Of a stretch of 64,000 nt of DNA, positions 34,621 through 45,424 are shown in pieces. Origin of the DNA: Trachythela sp. YZ-2020 (taxonomy: Eukaryota > Cnidaria > Anthozoa > Malacalcyonacea > Clavulariidae). Numbering within the stretch: position 1 is the first letter of the stretch; every line of letters begins with the position of its first letter. The stretch lies in assembly GCA_016169945.1 (NCBI GenBank), contig JADLSH010000355.1, forward strand, positions 2,599,501-2,663,500, in the 5' to 3' direction. The position numbers were made by a program, and so were the translations under genes. A model generated the notes under the pieces. That model did no database searches and had not been told where the DNA came from. It was given only the letters and a program-made list of their open reading frames with translations.

Positions 34621-34915
34621 ATGCTGTTGTGATAATGAACAAAACAAATAATATAATTTCATAGGCATGTCTGTTGTGTCTAATTATTCTAAAAAACATA
34701 AAAAAAAATAAAAATGTTAAAAACATATCAGTCTCAGTTGTTGCTGTTTTTGTGTGCTTTTTGTGAACACACGTGTGTTAGGGGGTTCCCCGCCTCCTTT
34801 GTTGGACCTAGGTGCGGGCGTCTAATGCCTTTTATGTCCTTAGGGGTTGCCTGGGGTCGACAAAGGGGTGGGCTACCATATCTCGTAATTTCAAACTCGG
34901 TTTTTCTTTGGTTAG
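34621..34915 (+). other. Spacer between gag and pol, possible intron
   Basis: AT-rich after the gag stop, then GGTTTTTCTTTGGTTAG, a plausible acceptor, immediately before the open pol frame. No convincing gene. Confidence 0.45.
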
Positions 34916-37101
34916 ACTATCTCCGGCGTCAAATGGCGCAAGACTCAAGATATCCGTGAATTTTATAGTCGGCGTCATCCTAGACCGAGTGTCCAATGGT
35001 GTGATTGGAAAGGTTTGCCCACCAGTTTTGTCGGCCCCAGGCCTTCACCTCATATGGTTGCAAGTGAGCAAGTTCTGGCAACTCACCGGGAGATGATCTT
35101 CCGCGATCCATCTTCATTTGTGCCAGGCGAGCTCCATCATCATTATGATGAATGGGAAAAAATTATCCCCCGTGGCAAAGCAGACGAAATATTGTCATTT
35201 ATTAGAGACGGAGTAGACGTATGGTCATTTATGACACCTTATCAAGGCACATTTGCCGGGCAGTCTTATGACGAACAGTTCCCTCCGTCCCGGGAATTCC
35301 CCAATAATCCTTCATGCGTGAATTTCCAAGATTTCATTGATTCCACTATTCGTGAGTACGCACAGGATCGTTACTATTTTGGGGTTTTGTGGGTGAGGTT
35401 CAACCACCACATTTAGTCATGCCTATCACAGTCGAATCAACTAAGCCTCGGATGTGTCATGATGAGAGATTTCTCAATCTTTGGATTCGCGACCTACCCT
35501 TTTCCCTGGACTACCTATCAGATCTCCCGCGTTACGTCGGTCCAGGACATTTCCAAACTGTCTGTGACGATAAAAGTGGCTATGACCATTTATCAATGAC
35601 CGAAGCTAGCAGAACCATGTTTGGTTTACGATGGAATGGCTGCTATCTTGTGTACGCCTCTTTACCTTTTGGTTGGAAAGCCAGCGCATATGTGTACCAC
35701 TCTACCGGGTTAGTAGCGACTAACTACATCCGCACCTTAAATGTTCCATGCAGTCAGTACATTGACGACAGACACAATGGTCAATTAGTTACTTCTCCAG
35801 ACTGCAGTTGGTCCGCCTTCCAAAAAGCAGAAGCTGCTATTTATATTGTTACATCGGTGCTTACAACCCTCGGTTACACTTTGGCTTTGTCCAAATCATC
35901 ACTATTACCCTCCCAGGTCGTTCGTTTTTTGGGTTACTTATCCAACTCCATACTCATGGCCTTCATATTACCTGACGACAAAAAGGAAAAATTCCGAGTG
36001 TTGCGCGAAGCTATTCTCTCTCAGAAGGAAGTAGACCTGCAGGTGCTACAGCGTTTTGCGGGGAAAACGACATCATTCTCCATCGCAGTTCCAGCCGCGC
36101 GTCTGTACACACGCACGGTCTTTCGAGCCATTTCGTCACATAGTCGCAAGCCAAAGCATATTAAGGTGACAGGTGACTTGCGTAAGGAAATTGAGTACTG
36201 GCGATTCCTCGATATATGGCAAGGGCACCTGCCGTGGTTTGACGAGAGACATCAGTTGATCGAGTTTTATGCGGATGCCTCCAACTCGGGCTGGGGAGGA
36301 GTTATCTTTCCCCTCGGCAGCGAACCTATCAGACTTCGCGATCACTGGAGCCCTGCACATCTATCCAAACCTATTGTGGTCAAGGAGGCTTTGGCACTCT
36401 TGAATACTTTATCATCCGCCACAACATCCTTTTCCAACTGTCGAGTAGATGCCCACACGGACAGCTTAACCCTTGTCCATGCATGGAAGAACCAAGGCGG
36501 TAACAGCCCAGAGTTAACGGAAACTCTGGAGTTAATTTTCGAACTGTCGCTGCATTCCAATATTGCTCTCACGTTATGTCATGTGCCATCTGACAAGAAT
36601 TTGGCGGACACCCCGTCTCGAGTCTTATCTGATTCAGATTGTATGCTCGCCGTTCGCTCGTGGAACGCGATTGAGAGTCGATGGGGACCTCACACGATTG
36701 ACCGGATGTCCCTTGATTCGAATACTCAGCGTAGTCAAGGCAACGAGCCACTCCGACACTACTCCCCTTGGCCAACACCCAACTCTGACGGAGTTAATAT
36801 GTTCACGCAGATAATCCCGGACACGGATAATGGTTATGTATTTCCACCATTAGTCTTGATTGGTCCAGTTCTGCGTTTTTTGACTGCATCAGGCTGTCAA
36901 TTTACGATCGTCGTCCCCGATATTTTCCCGCGACGTTTTTGGTGGCCATTGATTAACGGACACGCTTCGGACCGGATCAGGTTAGGTTCAAGCGGTCAGC
37001 AGCACGTACTCCTTTTCCCCACACGTTCGGGCACATTTGAATCTAGAGCTCTTCATTGGGACCTTTGGGCCTTTAGAATATCAGGTAACATTCCCGATTA
37101 A
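34916..37101 (+). CDS. pol: pol: reverse transcriptase and RNase H, one frameshift
   Basis: The first frame (34916-35416) gives ISGVKWRKTQDIREFYSRRH onward to YYFGVLW. A one-base change near 35394 (TTGTGGGTGAGG) moves the protein to the frame of 35389-37101 (GEVQPPHLVMPITVE...). RT motifs in that frame: CDDKSGYDH (about residue 60), SLPFGWKASAYVYH (about 92) and YIDD (124-127). RNase H: FYADASNSGWGG (about 292), KEALALL, AHTDSLTLVHAW and DKNLADTPSR. The C-terminal region with YVFPPLVLIGPVL matches the tail seen after RNase H in DIRS-like elements, where a methyltransferase-like fold has been proposed. All catalytic residues that I can place are present; only the frameshift is disabling. Confidence 0.9.
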
Positions 37102-37120
37102 TTTGGTCCCCTTCTAGGGC

Positions 37121-38335
37121 GTGCCTCGAGTATGGAGACCGGCAAAGTCCTGCCCTGAATGCCATTACCCGAATGACAACTGTGCTGCATTTTGTCAACA
37201 TTGTGGCGTAACGCAAACCACTGCCCGTGACGACACCGAATGCCCCGCTAAAAAGATTAAAATAGATATCCCGACAATCGATAAGCGCATTGACGATTTA
37301 CAGGCTGCACGGACTTCGTCACAATATGGACGGCAAAAATCACAGTTAGAAGGTGACTTACAAACATTTCTAGCCAACCTGAACCCTCCAAAAACATCAA
37401 TTTCTTGTGGCCCTCATGACGTTGTCCGTTTCCTAGTCTGGAAAGATACAAAAGGACGGACAAAGGTTCACTCAAATGAATGTGAATTCTTTGGATCCAA
37501 AGTTAGGGGCGCATGTGACTGTCCTTCCCGGTTAGCTGCGGGCACAGTGGACTCAACTATTGGCAAGCTTCGTTCCATATTCAACTGCTTGGATCGTTCA
37601 GGCGACTGGGACGTTCGTTCGGGATTTGGAAATCCAGCAAGTCATATTCCAGTGACACAATACCTGAAGTCGGTCCAAGTGGAACAAATGGCCGCCCGGA
37701 TCTCCCCTTCGCAAGCTACACCGGTTTTCTTTGACAAATTCCAAAAAATCATCCTCCACCTACGGGGGCTTCTTTCTGACCCGACGACGACGGCGATCAA
37801 TAAATACATTTATGCACGAGACTTGGCGTTTTTCACCCTCGAATTTTTCACTGGTCAACGTGCGTCAGAACTTGGCAGACTTCGAACAGTAGACATCCTC
37901 TTGCATCCGGATGGGCAAAGCCTTCTCGTTCATCAAAGAGTAGGAAAATCAATTCGAGGTAGCGTATCTCGACCTTTTCCACTTAAAAAGGCTACTAACC
38001 CGGCCATCTGTCCGCATCTATGCAAGTCAATGGGCATTGCATTGGGTAAGACGTTTCTCTTCAGAACGACTTCGAATCATCATACGGTATCCCATTCCCC
38101 GTTTTTGGCGTCCGCCGCTCAAAGCAGGCTAGTTGCTTACTTGAAGGCGCTAAACATTTATGAACATGAAACTATCCATGGCTTCCGAGGTGGAGCCGCA
38201 ATCCTCCTCACTTTGCTTGGTGCATCCAAGGATGACATTGCTAAACATATAGGATGGAGCTCTACCAATATGGTAGACCACTATACACAAGTTGACTCAG
38301 TTCTCGCTGCCGCTGATACGTCAAAAAAAACTTGA
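37121..38335 (+). CDS. Tyrosine recombinase of the retrotransposon
   Basis: An intact frame of 404 codons. The N terminus has a zinc-ribbon-like CPECHYPNDNCAAFCQHCG. The C-terminal half is a tyrosine recombinase: Arg in FTGQRASELGRL (about residue 248), His/Arg in IHGFRGG (about 352), His/Trp in KHIGWS and the nucleophile Tyr in VDHYTQVD (about 388). It would cut and rejoin the circular cDNA and target without a TSD. The frame begins with GTG and has no nearby ATG, so translation probably depends on splicing, frameshifting or readthrough. A 33-nt GT...AG stretch just upstream is too short to trust as an intron. Confidence 0.92.
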   Translation: MPRVWRPAKSCPECHYPNDNCAAFCQHCGVTQTTARDDTECPAKKIKIDIPTIDKRIDDLQAARTSSQYGRQKSQLEGDLQTFLANLNPPKTSISCGPHDVVRFLVWKDTKGRTKVHSNECEFFGSKVRGACDCPSRLAAGTVDSTIGKLRSIFNCLDRSGDWDVRSGFGNPASHIPVTQYLKSVQVEQMAARISPSQATPVFFDKFQKIILHLRGLLSDPTTTAINKYIYARDLAFFTLEFFTGQRASELGRLRTVDILLHPDGQSLLVHQRVGKSIRGSVSRPFPLKKATNPAICPHLCKSMGIALGKTFLFRTTSNHHTVSHSPFLASAAQSRLVAYLKALNIYEHETIHGFRGGAAILLTLLGASKDDIAKHIGWSSTNMVDHYTQVDSVLAAADTSKKT

Positions 38336-38570
38336 CATTAGTGTGCTACCTCAGGCGGGCAGAACTCCCGCGGACGTTTTAGGGAAACAATTTCGTGACT
38401 GTAATAATTTAGTGGGCTTTACACCCTTCTTTGTTGTATAGGCAAAAATGTATAAGTTTTGGGAAATAGAAAGTTAAGAGATGAGGAGTTTGAGTTACGG
38501 GATGTTATAACGTCAGGGTGATATAAGTGTTACCGGTTCCAATTAGAGCCAAGGGGGTGTCCTGGCGGCA

Positions 38571-38640
38571 GGACTCTCATTTCCCATAACTAACCAGTTC
38601 TGTAAGCCTATGGAAGCATGGAGCAGTTGGAATAGATTAC
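38571..38640 (+). repeat. Split direct repeat B1
   Basis: 70 bp starting GGACTCTCATTTCCCATAAC and ending GGAATAGATTAC; the partner is B2 at 38916-38985 (one visible difference near the start). It overlaps A2 by two bases. Confidence 0.9.
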
Positions 38641-38716
38641 TATTCAAAGTGTAATCATGCGTAACATGGCTATTTAAGTAAGGAAGCTCAGTGACTTTGG
38701 ATCAGTTTGTTAAACG
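38639..38716 (+). repeat. Split direct repeat A2
   Basis: Copy of A1. The B1-A2 junction is the presumed template for circle closure in this class. Confidence 0.9.
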
Positions 38717-38915
38717 AGGCGCAAAGGTGATAGTTACGAGGATCTTATACATTTTGTGGTGTAAAGGAGCCTAGATGATCTTTGTTATTATATTTATGTT
38801 TTGCAAGAGTAATCGTGTAATATTTCTGTATATAACCGTAGGGATATGGCTATTTTTTGCCCACCCTTCCCTCCTTTACGACCTCTAGTCAGTCTCCGCA
38901 TGTTCCTGGGCTTAC

Positions 38916-38985
38916 GGACTCTCGTTTCCCATAACTAACCAGTTCTGTAAGCCTATGGAAGCATGGAGCAGTTGGAATAGATTAC
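38916..38985 (+). repeat. Split direct repeat B2, right end of the element
   Basis: Copy of B1, 199 bp beyond A2. Sequence after 38985 is unrelated to that after B1. Confidence 0.9.
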
Positions 38986-39696
38986 AATTATATATGCTTT
39001 TCACTGATAAATTTGCATACGCATATAGATTATACTTTATAATACTGAGGTTGAATGAATTGAATGAGTATTGAAAATGAAATTTTTCACCTATTAAAGC
39101 GGGGTTTATTCTACTTGTATGCCCGTAATATGAACATAAATCCTTATCAATCTCGCATACCAATCTAGCAAAGTTGAGTGACTATAACGAGTCGGGCAAC
39201 GTCATTTTGTTTAGCAATTTTCATCGATGTTTGTATGTTTACTATTTTACTTGTAATTACTGTACGCGTTCTTTCGCAGTAGACCATATAGTCTATCACA
39301 AGAAAACAGAAAAAAGTATCATCAAATATGCAGACATCAGTGAAAATCACTAAACAAAATGACGCTACCCGTACCCGTTTGTCACAATTGAGGTATCTTA
39401 ACAGACAATCTCAGCCTGAAACCTTTTCGCAGTCGTGTCAGTTAAGGACTGAAACTGACATTTAATATCCCCCATCTATGGCTTTGCTTTTCCTTCAGGC
39501 AATTGACTGAATTTACTACTGTAGATATAGACACGATAACTTATTATATAAAATACTTACATTCGATAATGTTTCAGTTCAGTTCAGACCTGTGCACTAC
39601 TTCAACACGAAGTGCAGTCATATACTGTAAGAAAAGGAAAGAATAGCTTATCCGAGGTACGCAAGTACAGTAGAACCTACAATCAGAGAATAGTTA
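38986..39696. other. No gene seen
   Basis: AT-rich flank between the retrotransposon and the MITE at 39697. Short frames only. Confidence 0.4.
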
Positions 39697-40101
39697 AGGC
39701 CGGCCTCCACTTGCACGTACGTACGCACAATTGCACGCACGTATGTGTTTATACGTTCGTGAAATTTGATTGGTTAAAAACTTGACGGCCGCACAGAAAG
39801 TAGAATACAGTTCTACTGTCATACGTACAAAAAGTTAGCCGCGACGGTCAAGATTAGCGATCATTTTCGAGTCACAGAGCACTTGCACGTACGGCCAGTG
39901 CGGCCGATTTTGCGCATGCTCTGTGACTCGAAAATGATCGCTAATCTTGACCGTCGTGGCTAACTTTTTGTACGTATGACAGTGGAACTGTATTCTACTT
40001 TCTGTGCGGCCGTCAAGTTTTTAACCAATCAAATTTCACGAAAGTATAAACACATACGTGCGTGCAATTGTGCGTACGTACGTGCAAGTGGAGCCCGGCC
40101 T
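39697..40101. mobile_element. 405-bp PIF/Harbinger-like foldback MITE
   Basis: Ends AGGCCGGCCTCCACTTGCAC and complement AGGCCGGGCTCCACTTGCAC, flanked by TTA at 39694-39696 and 40102-40104. The arms of about 190 bp include GTACGTACGCACAATTGCAC and meet near 39900. Confidence 0.8.
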
Positions 40102-40230
40102 TTAATCGGGACAATTTCCGTCAAAACGGCATTTCTGACATATCGTATTATCTACAATTAGATAAAGGTTAAATGACATTATAAACTATAGCGCATATAC
40201 TAAAAAACCTCATACACCTACACGGACTCT

Positions 40231-40360
40231 CTCCTCCCCCTGCCCCACCATACAATGTTGGTTATTCACCACAATCTGTATTGGGAAAAAGCATATAATA
40301 TGTTTCAATGGCACATGTTTGTCAACCGGCAACATTGTAAGGTGGGGGCGGGGGGAGGGG
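40231..40360. mobile_element. 130-bp MITE with G/C-run ends
   Basis: CTCCTCCCCCTGCCCCACC and ACAATGTTG at the left face CAACATTGTAAGGTGGGGGC and GGGGGAGGGG at the right. It abuts the Rep fragment. Confidence 0.5.
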
Positions 40361-40440
40361 ATAATACTAACGCGCAAAATGATTTTTTGTTTTGAGGTAA
40401 GATTTTTTAATTTGTCCCAATGCAACTATTCCTTGATTGT
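40356..40440 (-). pseudogene. 85-bp fragment shared with the Rep ORF
   Basis: Nearly identical (two differences seen) to 51721-51805, the start of the Rep open frame. On the minus strand it encodes LHWDKLKNLTSKQKIILR. Nothing further of Rep is present. Confidence 0.7.
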
Positions 40441-40519
40441 CTGAAAAAGGACGCAACTTTTTTTTATGATTTTTTTGGTTTAAATCGTATAATTTTATTT
40501 AAATGTGGTTAAAAACATA

Positions 40520-41601
40520 TGAATGACTCAATGCCTTAATGACTTAATTTACATCAATGACTTACCAAAGTGTCTAAACAGGGCAAAAGCAGACATGTTT
40601 GCAGACGATACCCAAATTGCAACAACAAGTGATGATATTAAAGTAATTGAAGAAACATTGAATGGCGATTTAAACAATGTTGCAAATTGGCTATCCGCAA
40701 ATAAATTAACTTTAAATAACAGTAAAACCGAATATATGATAATTGGTACCAAGAAAAGGCTTAGCCAAGTAACTTTTGATCCGGTTATCAATGTTGGTAA
40801 TTTAGAAATTAAACGAGTTAAAACGACAAAATCGTTGGGCCTAATGATAGATGAGTCTCTAAGCTGGTCAGCGCAGGTCGAACACATTTCAAAAAAGGTC
40901 ACTTCAGGCCTCGGTATACTCAGACGACTTCGAGATACAATTGAATACAATACCCTAATAACAATATACCAATCCATAATCCAACCTTACTTCGATTATT
41001 GTGCTCAAGTGTGGGGTTGTCTAGGGAAAACATTAGCAGATAAACTACAAAAGTTACAGAGCAGGGCGTTTCGAATAATCACACGTGAGAATTACACGAC
41101 ACGATCAGCTGACATATTAAGTAAGCTAGGAGTTCCCAACCTCGAAAAACGAAGGATCCAACAACTTTCAATTTTCATGTATAAGGTAAAAAACAAAATG
41201 GTTCCTGATTATTTGTGTGATATGTTTACAAATATTAGTGACGTACACGACCATAACACAAGACAATCGAGAGCCAATTTGACATTACCTAAACCAAAAA
41301 CAAACAATATGAAAAATGCATTCTCATATAGAGGGGCGGAAGTATGGAACTACCTTTCTTCATTACAAAAGTCCTCGGAAACTATTGCTAATTTTAAATC
41401 TAACATAAAACGTGCATGTTAATATTAAGTATCATATTCATTTTCCCTTTGTTGTTATCTATAGTTATAATAACCTTCTTGTAAATATCGTAATTCATAT
41501 TTTTACTAGTGTAAGCACGGCCGGTTGGAAGATCACCTTTTTCTTTTCTTTGTACATAATTATTTTATAAGGTGAAATTGTACCGTGTTGAAATATAGTT
41601 C

Positions 41602-41634
<33 letters not shown>

Positions 41635-41640
41635 CTATAT
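40520..41640 (+). mobile_element. 5'-truncated CR1/L2-like LINE
   Basis: The coding end of a LINE is followed by a short 3' UTR and (ATA)n at 41603-41633, the kind of microsatellite tail used by these LINEs. Truncation begins just before the RT catalytic block. Confidence 0.85.
40523..41422 (+). CDS. C-terminal RT fragment of a LINE
   Basis: 299 codons without interruption: YINDLPKCLNRAKADMFADD (RT motif C with FADD), then WLSANKLTLNNSKTEYMIIG, LGLMIDESLSW, IQPYFDYCAQVWG and the tail EVWNYLSSLQ. The stop is at 41422. The fingers and palm upstream of motif C and the endonuclease are lost by 5' truncation. It differs clearly from the LINE at 16-18 kb, so it is a separate family or lineage. Confidence 0.85.
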   Translation: MTQCLNDLIYINDLPKCLNRAKADMFADDTQIATTSDDIKVIEETLNGDLNNVANWLSANKLTLNNSKTEYMIIGTKKRLSQVTFDPVINVGNLEIKRVKTTKSLGLMIDESLSWSAQVEHISKKVTSGLGILRRLRDTIEYNTLITIYQSIIQPYFDYCAQVWGCLGKTLADKLQKLQSRAFRIITRENYTTRSADILSKLGVPNLEKRRIQQLSIFMYKVKNKMVPDYLCDMFTNISDVHDHNTRQSRANLTLPKPKTNNMKNAFSYRGAEVWNYLSSLQKSSETIANFKSNIKRAC

Positions 41641-41796
41641 ATTAATTTACATTGTGGATTTTTTTGAAACTTGATATCGAATTGAAGGATATATGAGTAT
41701 TTAAAGAAATTAAGTGCTTGATAATAATGAAATAATTAAAACGTCACAAACAATCATTCCTAAAGATTAACTTCCATTAAGAAGTACATTGACGCG

Positions 41797-42316
41797 ATGA
41801 GACTAAGTAGTTTTCAAAAAGCTTACGCGCTTTTGTTAAGACAAAATCGGAAAGGCAGCTTTAGAAAGATTGCCACAATGTCAGGTATGTCCAAGTCATC
41901 AGTGCATCGTATTTGGAAGAAAAGAAATGCTTTATGTGGTGTGTCAAACACCGAGAATGAAAACACCACAATATCGTGCATTACGAAGAAAGCCTGGTCC
42001 GAAACCAAAACTTAATTCCAGAGATAAACGTGTGCTAATGAGAACTTTTCAAATCATGCGGAAGGATAAACGTCATATAACAGTTATGTCGCTGGTTAGG
42101 GAGGCAGGTTTAAATCCTACACTCCTACATCGTAGAACGTACACAAAATACCTAAATGCGATGGGATTCAAATTTCTTCAAGCAAGAAAGAAAGGATTAT
42201 TATCAGACGAGGACAAGAAACGAAGGTATCATCACAGTAGTAGGGGAAGAGGGATTCTGGCGCAGGTGGAGCGCCTTGCTCCGCCCATGACGTCTTCATT
42301 TCATCAAGTATTTTAA
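41797..42316 (+). pseudogene. Tc1-like transposase, 5' part
   Basis: ATG at 41797 starts MRLSSFQKAYALLLRQNRKG and a helix-turn-helix with SKSSVHRIWKKRN. A frameshift near 41930 moves to a frame with RRKPGPKPKLNSRDKRVLMR, a second helix-turn-helix (ITVMSLVREAGLNPTLLHRR) and NAMGFKFLQARKKGLLSDED. This is the DNA-binding half of a Tc1/mariner transposase. After KKRR the sequence loses similarity, and 20 bp past the frame end a TTAA insertion begins. The catalytic DDE centre is absent. Confidence 0.75.
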
Positions 42317-42392
42317 TTTATTCAGACTCACGTTAATTTATTTTAGCTTACTACAGTGCCAATGGCTTTTCTACAGTTTTTAGTTTATTATA

Positions 42393-42669
42393 CAGCCAAT
42401 TCAATTAAGGTTGTCCTTTCAAAAGCGTAAACGATAAACTATGAGCGCACAATGGATGATGGGTTATTGTTTATTTAGACCAGTAAACTCGAAATTTTTT
42501 CTTTTAAACGATGTCTATAGGCATATAGAAAACTTACGATAGAAAACCAACTGCCTTGCTACAAAAGCCTTGAGTTTAATGACCTAAATAGGCGATATCC
42601 TATCATCGTTTGATCGCTCAGAGTTTACGGTTCACGCTTTTGGAAAGACAACCTTTATTGAATTAGCTG
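42393..42669. mobile_element. 277-bp Tc1/mariner-type MITE
   Basis: CAGCCAATTCAATTAAGGTT and complement CAGCTAATTCAATAAAGGTT. TA flanks at 42391-42392 and 42670-42671. The other arm (near 47090-47101) shows TTATTATATACAAG (read on the complement) without the insertion, which proves both the target and the 2-bp TSD. Confidence 0.87.
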
Positions 42670-42810
42670 TATACAAGAATAGGAATGAATGAATGATGTA
42701 GCGCTCGGTATATATTCACTTAAGTTTGTTGCTATGCTTGTGGGAGGTAGGTAATGACATCATACGCATGCTCATCAACACAATTTGTAAAATGTAGAGG
42801 GTTGTGTTTA

Positions 42811-43724
42811 GGGACCGTTCATTATTTAAGAGGGGGGGTGGGCCGGTAATTTTGCAGCATTGATTTACAATATTTTCTTGACCCACCCATGAACAACGGT
42901 TAAATTTTTGTGGCCCACCCCATGTCATTGAACACAAATTCATGGCCCACCCCCAATATAGTTTGATTAATTTCCCCCTATCAAGATTTGAATACAAATA
43001 TTATTGTAAAATATGATAAAACTGGACCAATTGTTTAGAAATAGAAACAAGTATCTTTGAGTGATATTTCAATAAAACGTTTTTTAATATGAAAAACTTC
43101 ATTTGTACTTTTTACTTTTCCCAGATGGCTGCATTATTAAACATAGACGGATTTTCATATTTATTACTAGGAGGACGCCAGGGGGTGAGCTGGTGAGGTA
43201 ACACAAGGCGTCACCAAACGTTGTGCTGCAGGGCTCAGCCTCCAGTGAGGTCCAGGGGTGGAGCCGCTGGTGGGAGGCTAGAAAGCAAAGCACCCCGGGA
43301 AATTTTGAAAAAAATCAAGGTTTCTAGAGCAGATCAGAAGGCATTCGAAGCAAAAATTTGGAAGTTTTTGAAGTTGTCAAGTCAATTAATTTGGCAGGTC
43401 CTGTAAACCCCCATAGGGTTCTATAGGGTTGCATGTTGGACTGTTTATTATGGCGAAAATTGGGCGTGGTTGAAATTTTTTTAGAGGGGTGAACGTTTCG
43501 TTTGGGGGGGGGTGAAAACAAATATTTGGGGGTTGCACCCACCCGCACCCACAGGCTTTGTGCGATTTTACTATGGTCCTTAAAAATTATTTAAAAATCA
43601 GGTAGGCCCACCCCCTTTCCTTAGGTATAATTACCCTGGCCCACCCCCAAAAACCATTTTTAAAACTTTGGTCCACCCCCCAAATCCACCGGCCCACCCC
43701 CCCTCATAAATAATGAACGGTCCC
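42811..43724. mobile_element. 914-bp PIF/Harbinger-type MITE
   Basis: GGGACCGTTCATTATTTA at both ends, then runs of G (left) or C (right). TTA at 42808-42810 and 43725-43727. The mirror arm near 46948-46962 keeps TGTTTAGTTCACTC uninterrupted. Interior rich in GGCCCACCCC words; no coding. Confidence 0.87.
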
Positions 43725-44149
43725 TTAGTTCACTCTGAGATCAATTTATTTATGTTTAGTTTACTCTGAGATCAATTTATTTCAGCTTACCACAGTGCTA
43801 ATGGCTTTTCTTGGGATTTTTGAAACGCCGTCGTTTGTTTATCTACAGTTTTTAGTTTATTTCTAGTGGTTTATTACCGGCTATTTCGCTGTCGTATGTT
43901 TATGTACAGTTTTTAATTCTGGCTACTTCGCTGCCGTTTATTTATCTACATCGTTTGATAATGTCTGGTTACTTCAATACCGTTTGACTATGTACAATTT
44001 TAGTTGATTTCACACAGTATGCTGTCGTTTGTTTATCTGCAGTCTATAGTTTACATTTGGCTATTTCAATACCGTGTGTTTACATACAGTTTTAGTTTAT
44101 TTCTGGCTACTTCATTGCCGTTTGTTTATCAGTTTTTAGTTTATTTCAG

Positions 44150-44300
44150 ACTAAATCCTAAGATTGAATCATTGAATCCTAAGACTGAATCATTTAATCC
44201 TAAGATTGAATCATTGAATCCTAAGAGTGAATCATTGAATCCTAAGAGCGAATCATTGAATCCTAAGATTGAATCATTGAATCCTAAGATTGAATCATTG
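44150..44300 (+). repeat. 21-bp tandem array, left arm
   Basis: About seven units of AATCATTGAATCCTAAGATTG type; the mirror array is at 46258-46525. The unit is a multiple of three, so it stays open as repeated NPKIESL, but this is not evidence of a gene. Confidence 0.8.
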
Positions 44301-44604
44301 GATATATTGTTCGAGTCAACCTCATAGCTTTTTCACCTTTTAACAATTACTTTACATTTCTTTAACCCATACCGACCGAGCAAGCATATCTCGGATATAC
44401 TTGTTAACTAATCCAGTTTCTATGACTATGACTATCAGCCAAGAGTTAATTATTGTTAGGTGAAAGCAATTAAATCTAGTTTTGCATAGTACATTTTATA
44501 CTTTAAATCATTAAACCGGTGATTAACACAGCCAAACAGTCATCTCCTCAGACACGCCTGAGCGAACACGAACCAGATAACTTTAAGCAAACAGGTTTTA
44601 CTTT

Positions 44605-45095
44605 TGTAAGATACTGTATATCCTAAAATGATATCCTAAGATACTGTATTATCTTAAGATACTGTGTGATATCCTAAGATACTGTATGATATCCTAAAAT
44701 GATATCCTAAGATACGGCATGATATCCTAAGATACTGTATGATATCCTAAGATGCTGTATGATATCCTAAAATGATATCCTAAGATACGGCATGATATCC
44801 TAAGATACTGTATGATATCCTAAGATCCTGTGTGATATCCTAAGATACTGTATGATATCCTAAAATGATATCCTAAGATACTGTATGATATCCTAAAATG
44901 ATATCCTAAGATACTGTATGATATCCTAAGATACTGTATGATATCCTAAAATGATATCTTAAGATACTGTATGATATCCTAAGATACTGTATGATATCCT
45001 AAAATGATATCCTAAGATACTCTATGATATCCCAAGATATTGTATGATATCCTAAAATGATATCCTAAGATACTGTATGATATCCTAAGATACTA
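44605..45095 (+). repeat. TATCCTAAGATACTG array, left arm
   Basis: Tandem mix of GATATCCTAAGATACTGTAT and GATATCCTAAAAT units. Confidence 0.85.
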
Positions 45096-45424
45096 CTCCC
45101 TCTACCTCTAACCCTAACTCTCTAAGTCTAACACTAATTCATTAACTCCAACCCTTTCTCTAACCTTAACCCTAATCCTAACTCTGATACTTACGCTAAG
45201 TCTAGCTCTATAGTCCATAACTATAGAGTATAGTCATAGTCATAGGCTATATGACTATGACTATGACTATAGTCATGGACTATAGAGCTAGACTTAGCGT
45301 AAGTATCAGAGTTAGGGTTAAGGTTAGAGAAAGGGTTGGAGTTAATGAATTAGTGTTAGACTTAGAGAGTTAGAGAAAGAGGTAGAGGGAGGAGTGGAAT
45401 TTATCTTCCTTATTTTTATCTTCC

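Larger units (their letters stand above)
28486..38985 (+). mobile_element. Tyrosine-recombinase retrotransposon with split direct repeats (Ngaro/PAT-like)
   Basis: The 10.5-kb element is bounded by split repeats in the order A1 (28486-28563), genes, B1 (38571-38640), A2 (38639-38716), B2 (38916-38985). It has no TSD, as expected for recombinase-mediated insertion. In order on the plus strand it carries a zinc-knuckle gag, RT-RNase H with a further C-terminal region, and a tyrosine recombinase. These elements make cDNA by RT and are thought to insert a circular intermediate through the recombinase rather than an integrase. This copy has a MITE in gag exon 1, a hAT in the gag intron and a frameshift early in pol. 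Similar pol genes are common in cnidarians (family knowledge). Confidence 0.92.

Noticed and set aside
37085..37117. A 33-nt intron joining RT-RNase H to the recombinase
   Set aside because: GTAACA...TTCTAG is present, but it is shorter than normal introns and the joined frame does not enter the recombinase.
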